DNA from: CAYMPH01 sp964392365
GTDB taxonomy: Bacteria; Spirochaetota; UBA4802; UBA5550
DNA length: 64,000 bases
NCBI GenBank assembly: GCA_964392365.1
Contig: CAYMPH010000017.1
Span: 23,174-87,173, forward strand
Direction: 5' to 3'
Below are positions 1 to 7,704 of the stretch, piece after piece (the first letter of the stretch is position 1; each line of letters opens with the position of its first letter). The notes beneath the pieces are model-generated. The model searched no databases. It was not told the DNA's origin and saw only the letters and a list, made by a program, of their open reading frames with translations. Made by a program: the position numbers and the translations under genes.

Positions 1-1
1 G

Positions 2-253
2 AAATGCCAGTACGCAGATTATTCCAGTTCAATTTTTGCCAAAATGAAGATCACTGAATCTGAAAAAAGCAAACTTGTTGATTTTGACAGTATGCTTCTA
101 TCCCTACTTGAAGAAATGGGAACCTTTGTTTCATCTCTGGATCAGGCGGAAATTTCAGGAATTGAGCAGATATTAAAAAGCTTAAAAATTAAGCTGAAAG
201 AATTTGAAAAAGCTTATGAAGATAGAAAATTTAAAATTATGGAGGGCATCTAA
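2..253 (+). CDS. C-terminal part of an unidentified protein cut by the window edge
   Basis: The reading frame is open from base 2 with no stop before the taa at 251-253, and the internal ATG at 44 has no ribosome site, so I read this as the last 83 residues of a longer gene that starts upstream. It begins with a lone Cys in a KCQYAD context, possibly the end of a zinc ribbon. The rest is a charged helix likely to form a coiled coil. It abuts the SPFH gene directly (taa then atg), so it is probably the first visible gene of the same operon. In related operons this place may hold a PspA-type or zinc-ribbon protein, but too little is visible to name it. Confidence 0.55.
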   Translation, partial: KCQYADYSSSIFAKMKITESEKSKLVDFDSMLLSLLEEMGTFVSSLDQAEISGIEQILKSLKIKLKEFEKAYEDRKFKIMEGI

Positions 254-1390
254 ATGGCTTTAATAGATGTTGTAGAATGGAAAAACGCGAAAGATGAAAT
301 AATTTACAAATTTCCGGAGGGAGCAGTTTCTCTGGGCGGACAGCTTATCGTCATGGAAAATCAGGAGGCATTTCTATTCAAAGAAGGACGCGCACTTGAT
401 TCATTCGGGCCGGGCAGACATACTTTAAAAACAGGAAATATTCCAATTCTTGAAAAACTAGTCAATCTTCCTTTCGGAGGGAAAACACCTTTCCCAGCTG
501 AGGTTTATTTTGTGAATAAAACAGAGATTCCAAACCTGAAATGGGGAACAAAGACTCCAATGCAGATTCTTGATCCGATCTACAATCTGGCAGTTCCTGT
601 CAGGGCTTTCGGAAATTATTCTATAAGAATTAAGGATGTAAAAGCTTTTCTTATTACTGCAATAGGAGCCTGGCATGCTTATACCTCAGAGGAAATAGGC
701 ACAGCACTTAGAGATCAGATAATACTGCCTAAACTTCAGGATCTGATCGCAGAATTCATGCTTAAGCAGAATATCACTATTCTTAAACTAGCTGCGCAAT
801 ATGATGAGATAGGAGCTTCAGGAAAAGGCAAGATCGCAGAGGAATTTGAAAGCTTTAATCTTGAGTTAATCCGCTTTGCTGTTGAATCAATAAATATTCC
901 GGATGACGATGAGTCAGTTATCAGACTTAAGAAAGCTCTTGCTGATAAAGCTGAGATTGATATCATGGGCGATAAATACCAGATGAAGAGAACATTCGAC
1001 ACTATGGAAAAAGCTGCAGCAAACGAAGGTATGGCAGGCGGCATGATGGGAGCAGGCATGGGCGCCGGTATGGGCCTTGGCATGGGCAATATGATGGGTA
1101 ACGCTATGGGTGGAGCTATGGCCGGCGGAATGGCAGGCGGCGCACAGCAGAAAGCATGTCCTCACTGCAATGCAATGAATCCGGCAAATGGCAAATTCTG
1201 TTCTTCATGCGGTAAAGAAATGACAGTTGCGATGATGGCATGTCCAAAATGCAATGCTCAGATTCCGGCTGGTTCAAAATTCTGCCCTTCATGCGGAACA
1301 AACACACAGGGTGTTCCATGCGTGAAATGCAATGCAAAACTACAGCCAGGTGCTAAATTCTGCCCTGAATGCGGAGCTCAGCAGGGATAG
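254..1390 (+). CDS. SPFH-domain protein with C-terminal zinc ribbons (YdjI/virion-core-like)
   Basis: 378 residues. Residues 1 to about 250 form an SPFH/band-7 type domain of the family often labelled virion core protein, which includes B. subtilis YdjI. A Gly/Met/Ala-rich flexible linker follows (about 256-298). The C-terminus carries three zinc ribbons, each with two CxxC-type knuckles (ACPHC/FCSSC, ACPKC/FCPSC, CVKC/FCPEC). A GGAGG ribosome site overlaps the end of the preceding gene and fixes the ATG. In B. subtilis the relative acts at the membrane and helps place PspA; a membrane-scaffold role here is inference from family and context. The DUF4178 genes that follow support membership of this envelope-stress gene set. 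Confidence 0.85.
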   Translation: MALIDVVEWKNAKDEIIYKFPEGAVSLGGQLIVMENQEAFLFKEGRALDSFGPGRHTLKTGNIPILEKLVNLPFGGKTPFPAEVYFVNKTEIPNLKWGTKTPMQILDPIYNLAVPVRAFGNYSIRIKDVKAFLITAIGAWHAYTSEEIGTALRDQIILPKLQDLIAEFMLKQNITILKLAAQYDEIGASGKGKIAEEFESFNLELIRFAVESINIPDDDESVIRLKKALADKAEIDIMGDKYQMKRTFDTMEKAAANEGMAGGMMGAGMGAGMGLGMGNMMGNAMGGAMAGGMAGGAQQKACPHCNAMNPANGKFCSSCGKEMTVAMMACPKCNAQIPAGSKFCPSCGTNTQGVPCVKCNAKLQPGAKFCPECGAQQG

Positions 1391-1393
1391 TTT

Positions 1394-1996
1394 ATGGCAT
1401 CGTATAATTGCTCCTCTTGCGGAGCAGCGATCGAAATTACAAACAGATTCAGCAAGGTCGTTGTCTGTTCATACTGCGGAACACATCACAGTGTGAATGA
1501 TAACGGCCTTGATCCTTCAGGAAAACATCCCAAACTTGCAGAATATCCATCCATATTTAAAGTCGGATTAGCCGGAACAATTCTCGGTAAGCCTTTCAAA
1601 GCACTCGGCAGAATTAAGTATAAATATGATGGCGGATATTTTACTGAATGGTTTCTCGATTACGATGAACAGACCGCATGGTTCACAGAGGACGAGGGAA
1701 CATATTCAATTTATACGGATCTTCTTGAAGCAGTTGATATCCCGAATATATCAACACTTAAAGCCGGACAGAATATTGATATCAGCGGCAAAAAGGTTAT
1801 GATCAAGGAAAAGGGACACGCAACGATTGAAGGCGGTGAAGGTGAGCTTTATTTTAAGGCAGAGCCTGGCATGGAAATTACTTATATTGACGCAGTTTCT
1901 GAAGGAAAAAAAATTGCAATTGAATTTTCTGAAAATGAAGTTGAACTTTTTACAGGAAGACCTTTATTGAAAAGGGATATAGTTATCAAGGAATAA
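1394..1996 (+). CDS. DUF4178 protein with N-terminal zinc ribbon
   Basis: 200 residues. An N-terminal zinc ribbon (CSSC at about 6-9 and CSYC at about 26-29) precedes a DUF4178 domain, recognised by the pattern of a glycine-rich strand, a GRIKYKYDGG strand and a following W-F-LDY segment. No signal peptide or membrane segment is visible, so it is probably cytoplasmic. It begins 3 bases after the SPFH gene and 4 bases before the next DUF4178 gene, so the three are surely one transcript. The molecular function of DUF4178 is not known; the family keeps company with SPFH, DUF350 and aminopropyltransferase-like genes. Confidence 0.8.
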   Translation: MASYNCSSCGAAIEITNRFSKVVVCSYCGTHHSVNDNGLDPSGKHPKLAEYPSIFKVGLAGTILGKPFKALGRIKYKYDGGYFTEWFLDYDEQTAWFTEDEGTYSIYTDLLEAVDIPNISTLKAGQNIDISGKKVMIKEKGHATIEGGEGELYFKAEPGMEITYIDAVSEGKKIAIEFSENEVELFTGRPLLKRDIVIKE

Positions 1997-2000
1997 TTCT

Positions 2001-3404
2001 ATGGCAAAAAACAATAAACTAACAGCTATCAAATGTTCTGCCTGCGGCGGTGATCTGTCTAAAAGTTCAAAAACTGTAGATGAAGAAAAGATTTTTTTTG
2101 CAAAATGTCTTTCATGCAAGAAGGAATATGATATTCACACAAAAGAATATTATCTGGCTTTTAATGATACATTTAATTTTGATAAAGACAATTCTGTGTT
2201 CAAGCTCGGCAAAAAAGGAACAATTAAAGGAATAGAATATGAAATTACCGGCAGAATAAGATACCAGGAGGAAGATGAATATGAGAAGTCAACCTGGGAT
2301 GAGTGGTTCGCGGTTTCTTCAGATGGAACATATCATTATTTTGTTGAAGAGGACGGCGAAGTCAGTTCTTATGAGGATTATGTTCCCCAGGCCATAGACT
2401 TGGAAACTGATTCAAAATTTATAAATTTTGACGGGAAACAGGTTAATAAAAATACAGCATTTTCAGCAAGGCTTGTTCTGGCAGAAGGAGAACTTCCATG
2501 GAAGCCTGAAATCGGCGAGCAGATAACCTGTTATGATATAAAAAAAGACGGCTCAAAGTATTCGATAGAAGTTTCAGATGAAGAAGTGTCTGTAACAAAA
2601 GGAGTTGATATTCCCTATAAAGAAATAATTAACTCATTCGGGTCTGATGAACATAAGAAACTTATTGATTTAACTGTAGGGAAAAGAAAATCATATGAAA
2701 CAAAATCAGTAATATATCTTGTCTGCATGCTTATATCATTCGGTTTTTTTATTTACAGCTGTGCCGGCGACAGGCCTGTTAAAGATGTTATGGGCGGGAA
2801 AAAAGTCCTTATCAATAATGAGCTGAAATCTGATGAGGGGCAGACTGTGTTTGAATCAAGGGTCTTATACGGACCTTTTGAATTGGATAAAAAGGAAAGC
2901 CTTTATAATATAAAAATATCGGTTGATGAAAGCATACAGAGGCTTGATCACGAATGGCAGTCAATCAGGCTGATGCTTATTCCTGAAGATTCCCTGAATA
3001 AGGTAATTGAAAAGAAAGATGATATTGCGTCTCTGAAAAATCTTTTTGATGATGTTGATGCCCAGCCCGACCCGGTTGAATGCTATGTTGTAAATGGCGA
3101 TTTCTGGGACGAGTCAGGTTCTGACAGCGAAGGTTCATGGCACGAATCGGATTTATCTGCAGATTCCAGTTTTGTCCTTGATAGCTCAGGGCGGTATTAT
3201 GCTTATCTTGAATCATTTAGTGCAAGAAAAAGATCTGTTGATGCTTTGAAGATTGAATTAAACCACACAAGCAGCGGAATTTATTTTATTATTATTTTTT
3301 CCATATTCATTGTTTTATATTTATGGAACAGGTCGAAATCAAAAAGTTATAATGCAATGCCTTTTGTAGTGGGAAAAAATCTTGTACAGGGGTATGAGAA
3401 ATGA
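2001..3404 (+). CDS. DUF4178 membrane protein with zinc ribbon and two TM segments
   Basis: 467 residues. It starts with a zinc ribbon (CSAC at 13-16 and CLSC near 36-39), then a DUF4178 domain with the same GRIRY strand and W-DEWF motif as its neighbour. A first membrane segment lies at about 233-252. A 170-residue acidic segment with no Cys pairs follows, then a second membrane segment at about 426-446. The middle segment is therefore probably exported, with the zinc ribbon/DUF4178 part and the short tail inside. It shares its zinc-ribbon plus DUF4178 start with the previous gene, suggesting duplication with later gain of an envelope domain. It overlaps the following small gene by 4 bases. 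Confidence 0.75.
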   Translation: MAKNNKLTAIKCSACGGDLSKSSKTVDEEKIFFAKCLSCKKEYDIHTKEYYLAFNDTFNFDKDNSVFKLGKKGTIKGIEYEITGRIRYQEEDEYEKSTWDEWFAVSSDGTYHYFVEEDGEVSSYEDYVPQAIDLETDSKFINFDGKQVNKNTAFSARLVLAEGELPWKPEIGEQITCYDIKKDGSKYSIEVSDEEVSVTKGVDIPYKEIINSFGSDEHKKLIDLTVGKRKSYETKSVIYLVCMLISFGFFIYSCAGDRPVKDVMGGKKVLINNELKSDEGQTVFESRVLYGPFELDKKESLYNIKISVDESIQRLDHEWQSIRLMLIPEDSLNKVIEKKDDIASLKNLFDDVDAQPDPVECYVVNGDFWDESGSDSEGSWHESDLSADSSFVLDSSGRYYAYLESFSARKRSVDALKIELNHTSSGIYFIIIFSIFIVLYLWNRSKSKSYNAMPFVVGKNLVQGYEK

Positions 3405-3592
3405 TAAAAAGTTTAATTCTTTCTTTGTTGTTGATGTCCGGAGCTTATACCCTATCAAGTTTTTTTGTCGGATATTCGCACGCAGGGGAACAGTATTTGT
3501 CAGCTCAACGTGAAGCGAGAAAATCTCTGAGACAGGGCAGCAGGACCAATTTCAGAACCGGTGGAACCGGAAGTTTCAGATCAGGAAAATAA
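3401..3592 (+). CDS. Small secreted or membrane peptide with Arg/Gly/Ser-rich tail
   Basis: 63 residues. The start codon overlaps the previous stop (ATGA), which supports translation. An N-terminal hydrophobic stretch with a cleavable look (about residues 3-28, ending SHAGE) is followed by a basic, low-complexity tail of Arg, Gly, Ser, Thr and Phe. I do not recognise the family. Small proteins with Gly/Arg-rich ends (for example DUF4247 members) occur in related DUF4178/DUF350 operons, but the resemblance is only compositional. The tail could contact phospholipid or nucleic acid; that is speculation. Confidence 0.6.
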   Translation: MIKSLILSLLLMSGAYTLSSFFVGYSHAGEQYLSAQREARKSLRQGSRTNFRTGGTGSFRSGK

Positions 3593-3658
3593 TTTTTGCA
3601 ACCCCGGCTGCAATCAGGAAAAATTTTGCAGTCATAAAAAATATTTAAGGAGAATCTT

Positions 3659-3955
3659 ATGAATTGGAGCAATTACATTTACGGAATTCTTGACACTGGA
3701 ATATATTCTTTATTCGGAATTGTCATGATGATTGTAGGTTTTGTCGTAGTAATTATTATTTCACCTTTCTCAATTAAAAAGGAGATTGCTGAAGATCAGA
3801 ATACTGCTCTTGGTATAATAATCGGATCTGTAATTTTAGGCATATCAATTATTATTGCAGCAGTTATTTCTTCTCCTTCTACAATGGGGTCATCTGTAAA
3901 ACAGAAAGCACCGCAGACTCAGGAAGTTAAGTCTCAGGAAGCAAAGACTCAGTAG
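3659..3955 (+). CDS. DUF350 (YjfL-like) integral membrane protein
   Basis: 98 residues with two hydrophobic segments (about 13-38 and 47-70) joined by the family's conserved KKEIAEDQNTALGI loop. A short Gln/Lys-rich tail follows. A good ribosome site (aaggag) lies 7 bases before the ATG. DUF350 proteins such as E. coli YjfL sit in operons with PspA-like or DUF4178 proteins and aminopropyltransferase-like enzymes, as here. Most members have two or four helices in repeated pairs; this is the minimal two-helix form. The role is unknown. Confidence 0.75.
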   Translation: MNWSNYIYGILDTGIYSLFGIVMMIVGFVVVIIISPFSIKKEIAEDQNTALGIIIGSVILGISIIIAAVISSPSTMGSSVKQKAPQTQEVKSQEAKTQ

Positions 3956-3961
3956 ATAATT

Positions 3962-5482
3962 TTGAACAGGCTTGATTCATCAGAACAGAGAATACTCTTA
4001 TTCTCTGTTTTTTTCTTATCTCTGTGCGGGATAATATATGAACTCGTACTTGGCTCACTTGCAACCTATCTTCTGGGGAATCCGGTTCAGCAGTATTCAA
4101 TAACTATCGGGGTTTTTCTGAGCTCAATGGGGCTTGGTTCATTTTTATCAAGATATATCAACGGCAATCTTGTAAAAAATTTTATTTTAATCGAGGCTAT
4201 ACTCGGATTTACCGGCGGTATCTGTGTCATTCTGCTTACTTATCTATTTTCTTTTTCCGCATCATTTTATATGCTTCATGTTTTTTTTCTGATAATTATC
4301 GGAACGCTTGTAGGGCTTGAAATTCCGCTTCTTACAAGAATAATGAAGAAATACGGATCACTGAAGGAAGTACTGTCAAATATTCTCACTCTCGATTATC
4401 TTGGGGGGCTTGCAGGCTCGCTTCTGTTTCCGCTTGTTCTTTTTCCATTTGTGGGACGTTTTCTCACAAGCCTGATTATAGGTATGATAAATATATCTGT
4501 TGCTCTATATATCATTTACAGAATTGATTACACCGGCAAGAGAAAATCCGATTATCTTTTTCCGGTATTGGCTTTGATGATACTTATAGGTTTAACTGCC
4601 AATTCGGGAATGCTTACTGACATCATTCACAAAAGATTATATTCAGACGATATTGTATTTTCAAAAAGATCAAAATATCAGGAGATTGTATTAACGAGAA
4701 ACGGATCTGATTTCAGGCTTTATCTTGACGGTTCGCTGCAGTTTTCCACGTTTGATGAATACAGGTATCACGAGATGCTGACTTTACCCGCAATGCACCT
4801 GTCGAAATCTGCCGATAAAAAAGTTCTTATTCTAGGGGGAGGCGACGGGCTTGCTGTGAATGAGATATTGAAGAATTTTCCTGCAGTAAATGTTACGCTT
4901 GTTGAGCTCGATCAGGCAATAATTGATCTTGCAAAAAATAATTCCTCTTTAAAAAGAGTTAATAAATCATCTCTTTCAGATAAAAGGGTCAAGGTTATTG
5001 TAGGTGATGCATATACCTATCTGCTTGAAAAGGGTTTGAAATTCAATGTAATAATTGCAGATTTTCCTGATCCGCATGATGAAACCATTTCTAAGCTTTA
5101 TACAGTTGAGTTTTTCAAGCTGATTGCAAGATCGCTTGATAAAGACGGCATTTTCGTAACACAATCAACATCACCGCTTTTTGCGAAAGATGCGTTCTGG
5201 TGCATTAATAAAACTTTAGGCATGGTTTTCAAAACAGTTATTCCATATCATATATATATTCCAACATTCGGCGACTGGGGATTCAATATTGCTTCTAAAT
5301 CCGAAATCGACGTTTCATCTTTAACTGATGCTGTACCAGGAAAATATTTCAGCCCTGAAACATTTTCTGCATCAATGGTGTTTTCAAAGGATTCAATTGC
5401 TTCTGAAACCGAAATTAATACATTTAACAGGCCGATTCTTTATAATTATTATATCAAAGGCTGGAAGGATTTTGATTTATGA
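3962..5482 (+). CDS. Membrane-fused spermidine-synthase-like protein
   Basis: 506 residues starting at TTG; no nearer ATG preserves the first membrane helix, and the gene follows DUF350 by 6 bases. Residues 1 to about 220 contain some seven transmembrane helices. Residues about 225-480 form an aminopropyltransferase-like Rossmann domain: the nucleotide-binding loop LILGGGDGLA near 281, the acidic LVELD that binds the substrate ribose, and IADFPDP with the catalytic-position Asp near 365. Such fused proteins are usually annotated as polyamine aminopropyltransferase, but the substrate for this operon type is not known. It may modify a membrane-linked amine using decarboxylated AdoMet. No AdoMet decarboxylase gene is visible nearby. 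Confidence 0.82.
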   Translation: MNRLDSSEQRILLFSVFFLSLCGIIYELVLGSLATYLLGNPVQQYSITIGVFLSSMGLGSFLSRYINGNLVKNFILIEAILGFTGGICVILLTYLFSFSASFYMLHVFFLIIIGTLVGLEIPLLTRIMKKYGSLKEVLSNILTLDYLGGLAGSLLFPLVLFPFVGRFLTSLIIGMINISVALYIIYRIDYTGKRKSDYLFPVLALMILIGLTANSGMLTDIIHKRLYSDDIVFSKRSKYQEIVLTRNGSDFRLYLDGSLQFSTFDEYRYHEMLTLPAMHLSKSADKKVLILGGGDGLAVNEILKNFPAVNVTLVELDQAIIDLAKNNSSLKRVNKSSLSDKRVKVIVGDAYTYLLEKGLKFNVIIADFPDPHDETISKLYTVEFFKLIARSLDKDGIFVTQSTSPLFAKDAFWCINKTLGMVFKTVIPYHIYIPTFGDWGFNIASKSEIDVSSLTDAVPGKYFSPETFSASMVFSKDSIASETEINTFNRPILYNYYIKGWKDFDL

Positions 5483-5512
5483 AAAAAAAAGCTGTCTTTT
5501 GCAGACAGCTTT
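5482..5512 (-). terminator. Rho-independent terminator for rpmB
   Basis: A 10-bp perfect stem (5488-5497 with 5503-5512, loop tttgc) is followed on the minus strand by a run of nine T (complement of 5482-5490). It lies 30 bases beyond the rpmB stop and also touches the stop of the convergent plus-strand gene, so it may serve both. Confidence 0.7.
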
Positions 5513-5541
5513 CTGAAGTTGATTGTTTATAAATATTTCAA

Positions 5542-5730
5542 TCAGCCGGCTTTAACAACCAATCCTGATCTTATGCATCTTGTGCATACATGTTTTGATA
5601 CTGTTCCGCTGTTAACCAGGACTCTTACTTTTTTCAAATTCGGATGCCAGATCTTGTTTGTTTTTTTATTGGAGTGGCTCACATTGTGTCCGAATTGAAC
5701 GCCCTTGCCACATAATTCACATTTTGCCAT
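5542..5730 (-). CDS. rpmB: 50S ribosomal protein L28
   Basis: 62 residues, normal length for bacterial L28. It starts MAKCELCGKG, has the central HSNKKT motif and retains both Cys pairs (CELC, CTRC), so this is the zinc-binding C+ form. It binds 23S rRNA in the large subunit. It stands alone, without rpmG, between a convergent neighbour and a divergent one. The start is preceded by a gcggga ribosome site. Confidence 0.95.
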   Translation of the reverse strand: MAKCELCGKGVQFGHNVSHSNKKTNKIWHPNLKKVRVLVNSGTVSKHVCTRCIRSGLVVKAG

Positions 5731-5755
5731 TGTTTTATCCCGCTTTTTCTTAATT

Positions 5756-5761
5756 ATTATA
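5756..5761 (-). promoter_or_regulatory. Candidate -10 box of the rpmB promoter
   Basis: The minus strand reads TATAAT, giving a 5' leader of about 20 bases to the rpmB start. The region 17 bases further up has no good TTGACA match, so the call rests on the -10 alone. Confidence 0.3.
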
Positions 5762-5817
5762 CGGATGACAATATCATGCCAGGGTGTTTTTTTTGCAACT
5801 AAAATTCATTATTTTAA

Positions 5818-5846
5818 TTGAATAAAATAAACTATATTTATAGAAT
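5818..5846 (+). promoter_or_regulatory. Candidate promoter in the rpmB/DUF1858 intergenic region
   Basis: TTGAAT, 17-base spacer, TAGAAT. It would give a leader of about 200 bases to the DUF1858 gene. The 329-base gap is otherwise very AT-rich and I see no RNA gene, hairpin or further ORF in it. Confidence 0.3.
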
Positions 5847-6059
5847 GTTTTTTATGTTTGAAGTTAAGCTTCAATTATAAAATTAAATTTGTTCAATATA
5901 TTGGTTAATAAAATTTAAGATATTTTTATTATTTATTTTATTTCATTACAAAAAACAGCGGACAAAGTGATATCTATTTTTATAAGAACAGTTTTCTCAA
6001 GAGCATCCAAAAAGGCAGTAAAATAATTCTTTTAAAATACAGCAAAACAGGATAATAAA

Positions 6060-6263
6060 ATGCAAATTTCTGAAAAATCAATTGCAGCAGAAGTATTAAG
6101 GAAATATAAAAAAACAGCATCTGTTTTCAAAAGCTACAACCTGATTTGCCCTTCATGCAAGGGAGTTGAACAGGATACTCTTGAAAAAATAATAATCAAC
6201 AATGGTCTTGATCCAAAGAAATTCCTGGAAAAAATCAGGGAAGCAGCTGCTTCGGATAAGTAA
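6060..6263 (+). CDS. DUF1858 domain small protein
   Basis: 67 residues covering a single DUF1858-type helical domain: a start with alternating Ile/Leu (VLRKYKKTASVFKSYNL) followed by the Cys pair CPSC and a helical end. The family, related to the N-terminal domain of hemerythrin repair proteins, usually has the Cys pair and is thought to bind metal or a redox partner; its function is unproven. An agga ribosome site precedes the ATG. It stands 3 bases before rsmD and is probably co-transcribed with it. Confidence 0.75.
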   Translation: MQISEKSIAAEVLRKYKKTASVFKSYNLICPSCKGVEQDTLEKIIINNGLDPKKFLEKIREAAASDK

Positions 6264-6266
6264 TCA

Positions 6267-6842
6267 ATGGCTTCAGTCCGTATTATTACAGGAATTTTAA
6301 AAGGGCGCGGAATCCCTTTTTCAAATGAAAAATTCAATAAAGCCGAAATTACACCTCAGAAAATTAAGGGTGCAGTTTTTTCTTCTATAGGAGAATTTCT
6401 GGATGGAAAAGTTTTCATTGATCTTTTTGCGTGTTCCGGACAAATGGGTATAGAAGCTTTAAGCAGGGGGGCATTTACAGTTTTTAATGATTTTGACAGG
6501 AAAAAAATAGATTTTATTAAATTATTTCTTGATAAGGCAGGTCTGGCAGAAAATTATCAGATTTATAATTTACATGCAGACAGGGCATTAAGATATATTT
6601 CAAATAAAGGAATTTCTGCAGATTTTATTTTTCTTGATCCTCCATATATAAAAGAAAAAGAGGTATATAGCTATTATAAAGATCTGCTTCTTGTAGTTGA
6701 GAAAAGCGCCATATTGAAGGAAACCGGTGTTATAATCATTCAGCATTATGTAAAAAATAAAATGGAAGAAAATTTTTCCGGATTTACAAAATTAGAAACA
6801 AAAATTTATGGTACATCTGCTGTTTCTTATTATATCAGGTAA
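6267..6842 (+). CDS. rsmD: 16S rRNA (guanine966-N2)-methyltransferase RsmD
   Basis: 191 residues, the usual size. It has the family start (VRIITGILKGRGI), SAM-binding motif I as FACSGQMGIEALSRGA, and the catalytic motif IV as LDPPY. It methylates G966 of 16S rRNA in the small subunit during assembly. In many genomes it sits before coaD; here it follows a DUF1858 gene and no coaD is seen, so the context is atypical but the assignment is firm. Confidence 0.9.
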   Translation: MASVRIITGILKGRGIPFSNEKFNKAEITPQKIKGAVFSSIGEFLDGKVFIDLFACSGQMGIEALSRGAFTVFNDFDRKKIDFIKLFLDKAGLAENYQIYNLHADRALRYISNKGISADFIFLDPPYIKEKEVYSYYKDLLLVVEKSAILKETGVIIIQHYVKNKMEENFSGFTKLETKIYGTSAVSYYIR

Positions 6843-6924
6843 TTAAATTATCTGCATTTCGTTATTATTTGTTATAATTGATTAAAATTTAATAAACAGA
6901 AATTTTTAATAAAAAGGATAAAAC

Positions 6925-7704
6925 ATGATTGATGATAGGAATAAAAATTATCTCGAATTTTTATATAAGGATTATTTTGCCGGAGTTATGATTGAGCCGG
7001 ATTTCCGTTATACCTGGCTTAAAAATATTCTACTTGAAACTATAGGCACTTACTCTCCCGGCGTTGTTTTAAAAGCAGGAATAGGTTCAGGAAGGCTTCT
7101 TCTTGATATGGCTACATCCTGTCCTTATATTGCAGTTATTGAGCAGTCGGAGAAAGTAATTAAAGATTTTGTAATAAAAAACAAGACAAATCCGCTTCTT
7201 GAAAAAATAAATATAATAAACGGTGATTTTAAAAATCTTCCTGCAGATTATTTCTGCGCTGATCTGGTTGTTGATATTGATAATTTCAGTGTTATTGAAA
7301 CAGGCCCGTTTGTAGATGAAGTCAGGAGGGCTCTTCAGTTTGAAGGTAAATTTTTTGTAGCTGCTTCGGTAATAGACAGTACTGATATGGATGGGCTTTA
7401 TGACGATATGGTACGGGCAGCTTTCCCAATTCATAATGATTATTACATGCAGGAGGATCTCATCACATTTCTTGAATTGAATGAATTTAAGCTCGGAAAG
7501 ACATATAATGAAAAATTCGAGGTTGATTTGAATTTAAGAAATGATTTTTTTAAAAATATATTCGGCAGCAACACAGCCTCCGCGGAAAAGATCTTAAATG
7601 ACAATAAGGATTTTTTCAAAAAAGTATATTTCTATAATAATGGTAAAATTATGGAAGAATATTTTGCCGGAGTGTTTACAAGGTTAAAACCGGTAGAGTC
7701 ATGA
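6925..7704 (+). CDS. Class I SAM-dependent methyltransferase, substrate unknown
   Basis: 259 residues. A Rossmann methyltransferase core is seen: motif I KAGIGSGRLLLDMA near 52, an acidic strand end at VIEQS, motif II NGDF and a VDIDNF strand. The C-terminal half is helical and unspecific. The glycine-rich loop has KAG in place of the common D/E-x-G, a mild deviation. A ggat ribosome site precedes the ATG. Its stop overlaps the aroA start by 4 bases, so translation is coupled, but nothing in the sequence ties it to aromatic biosynthesis. Confidence 0.7.
   Translation: MIDDRNKNYLEFLYKDYFAGVMIEPDFRYTWLKNILLETIGTYSPGVVLKAGIGSGRLLLDMATSCPYIAVIEQSEKVIKDFVIKNKTNPLLEKINIINGDFKNLPADYFCADLVVDIDNFSVIETGPFVDEVRRALQFEGKFFVAASVIDSTDMDGLYDDMVRAAFPIHNDYYMQEDLITFLELNEFKLGKTYNEKFEVDLNLRNDFFKNIFGSNTASAEKILNDNKDFFKKVYFYNNGKIMEEYFAGVFTRLKPVES

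Noticed and set aside
736..1089. Pro/Met/Ala-rich open frame on the minus strand
   Set aside because: Shadow of the Gly/Met-rich linker of the SPFH gene.
1020..1150. Possible tandem DNA repeat in the Gly/Met-rich region
   Set aside because: The repetition is at the protein level (GMG, GAG units) with varied codons; no exact DNA period.
7087..7434. 115-residue open frame antisense to the methyltransferase gene
   Set aside because: Cys/Tyr/Ile-rich shadow composition and no ribosome site; the plus-strand methyltransferase motifs are plainly coding.
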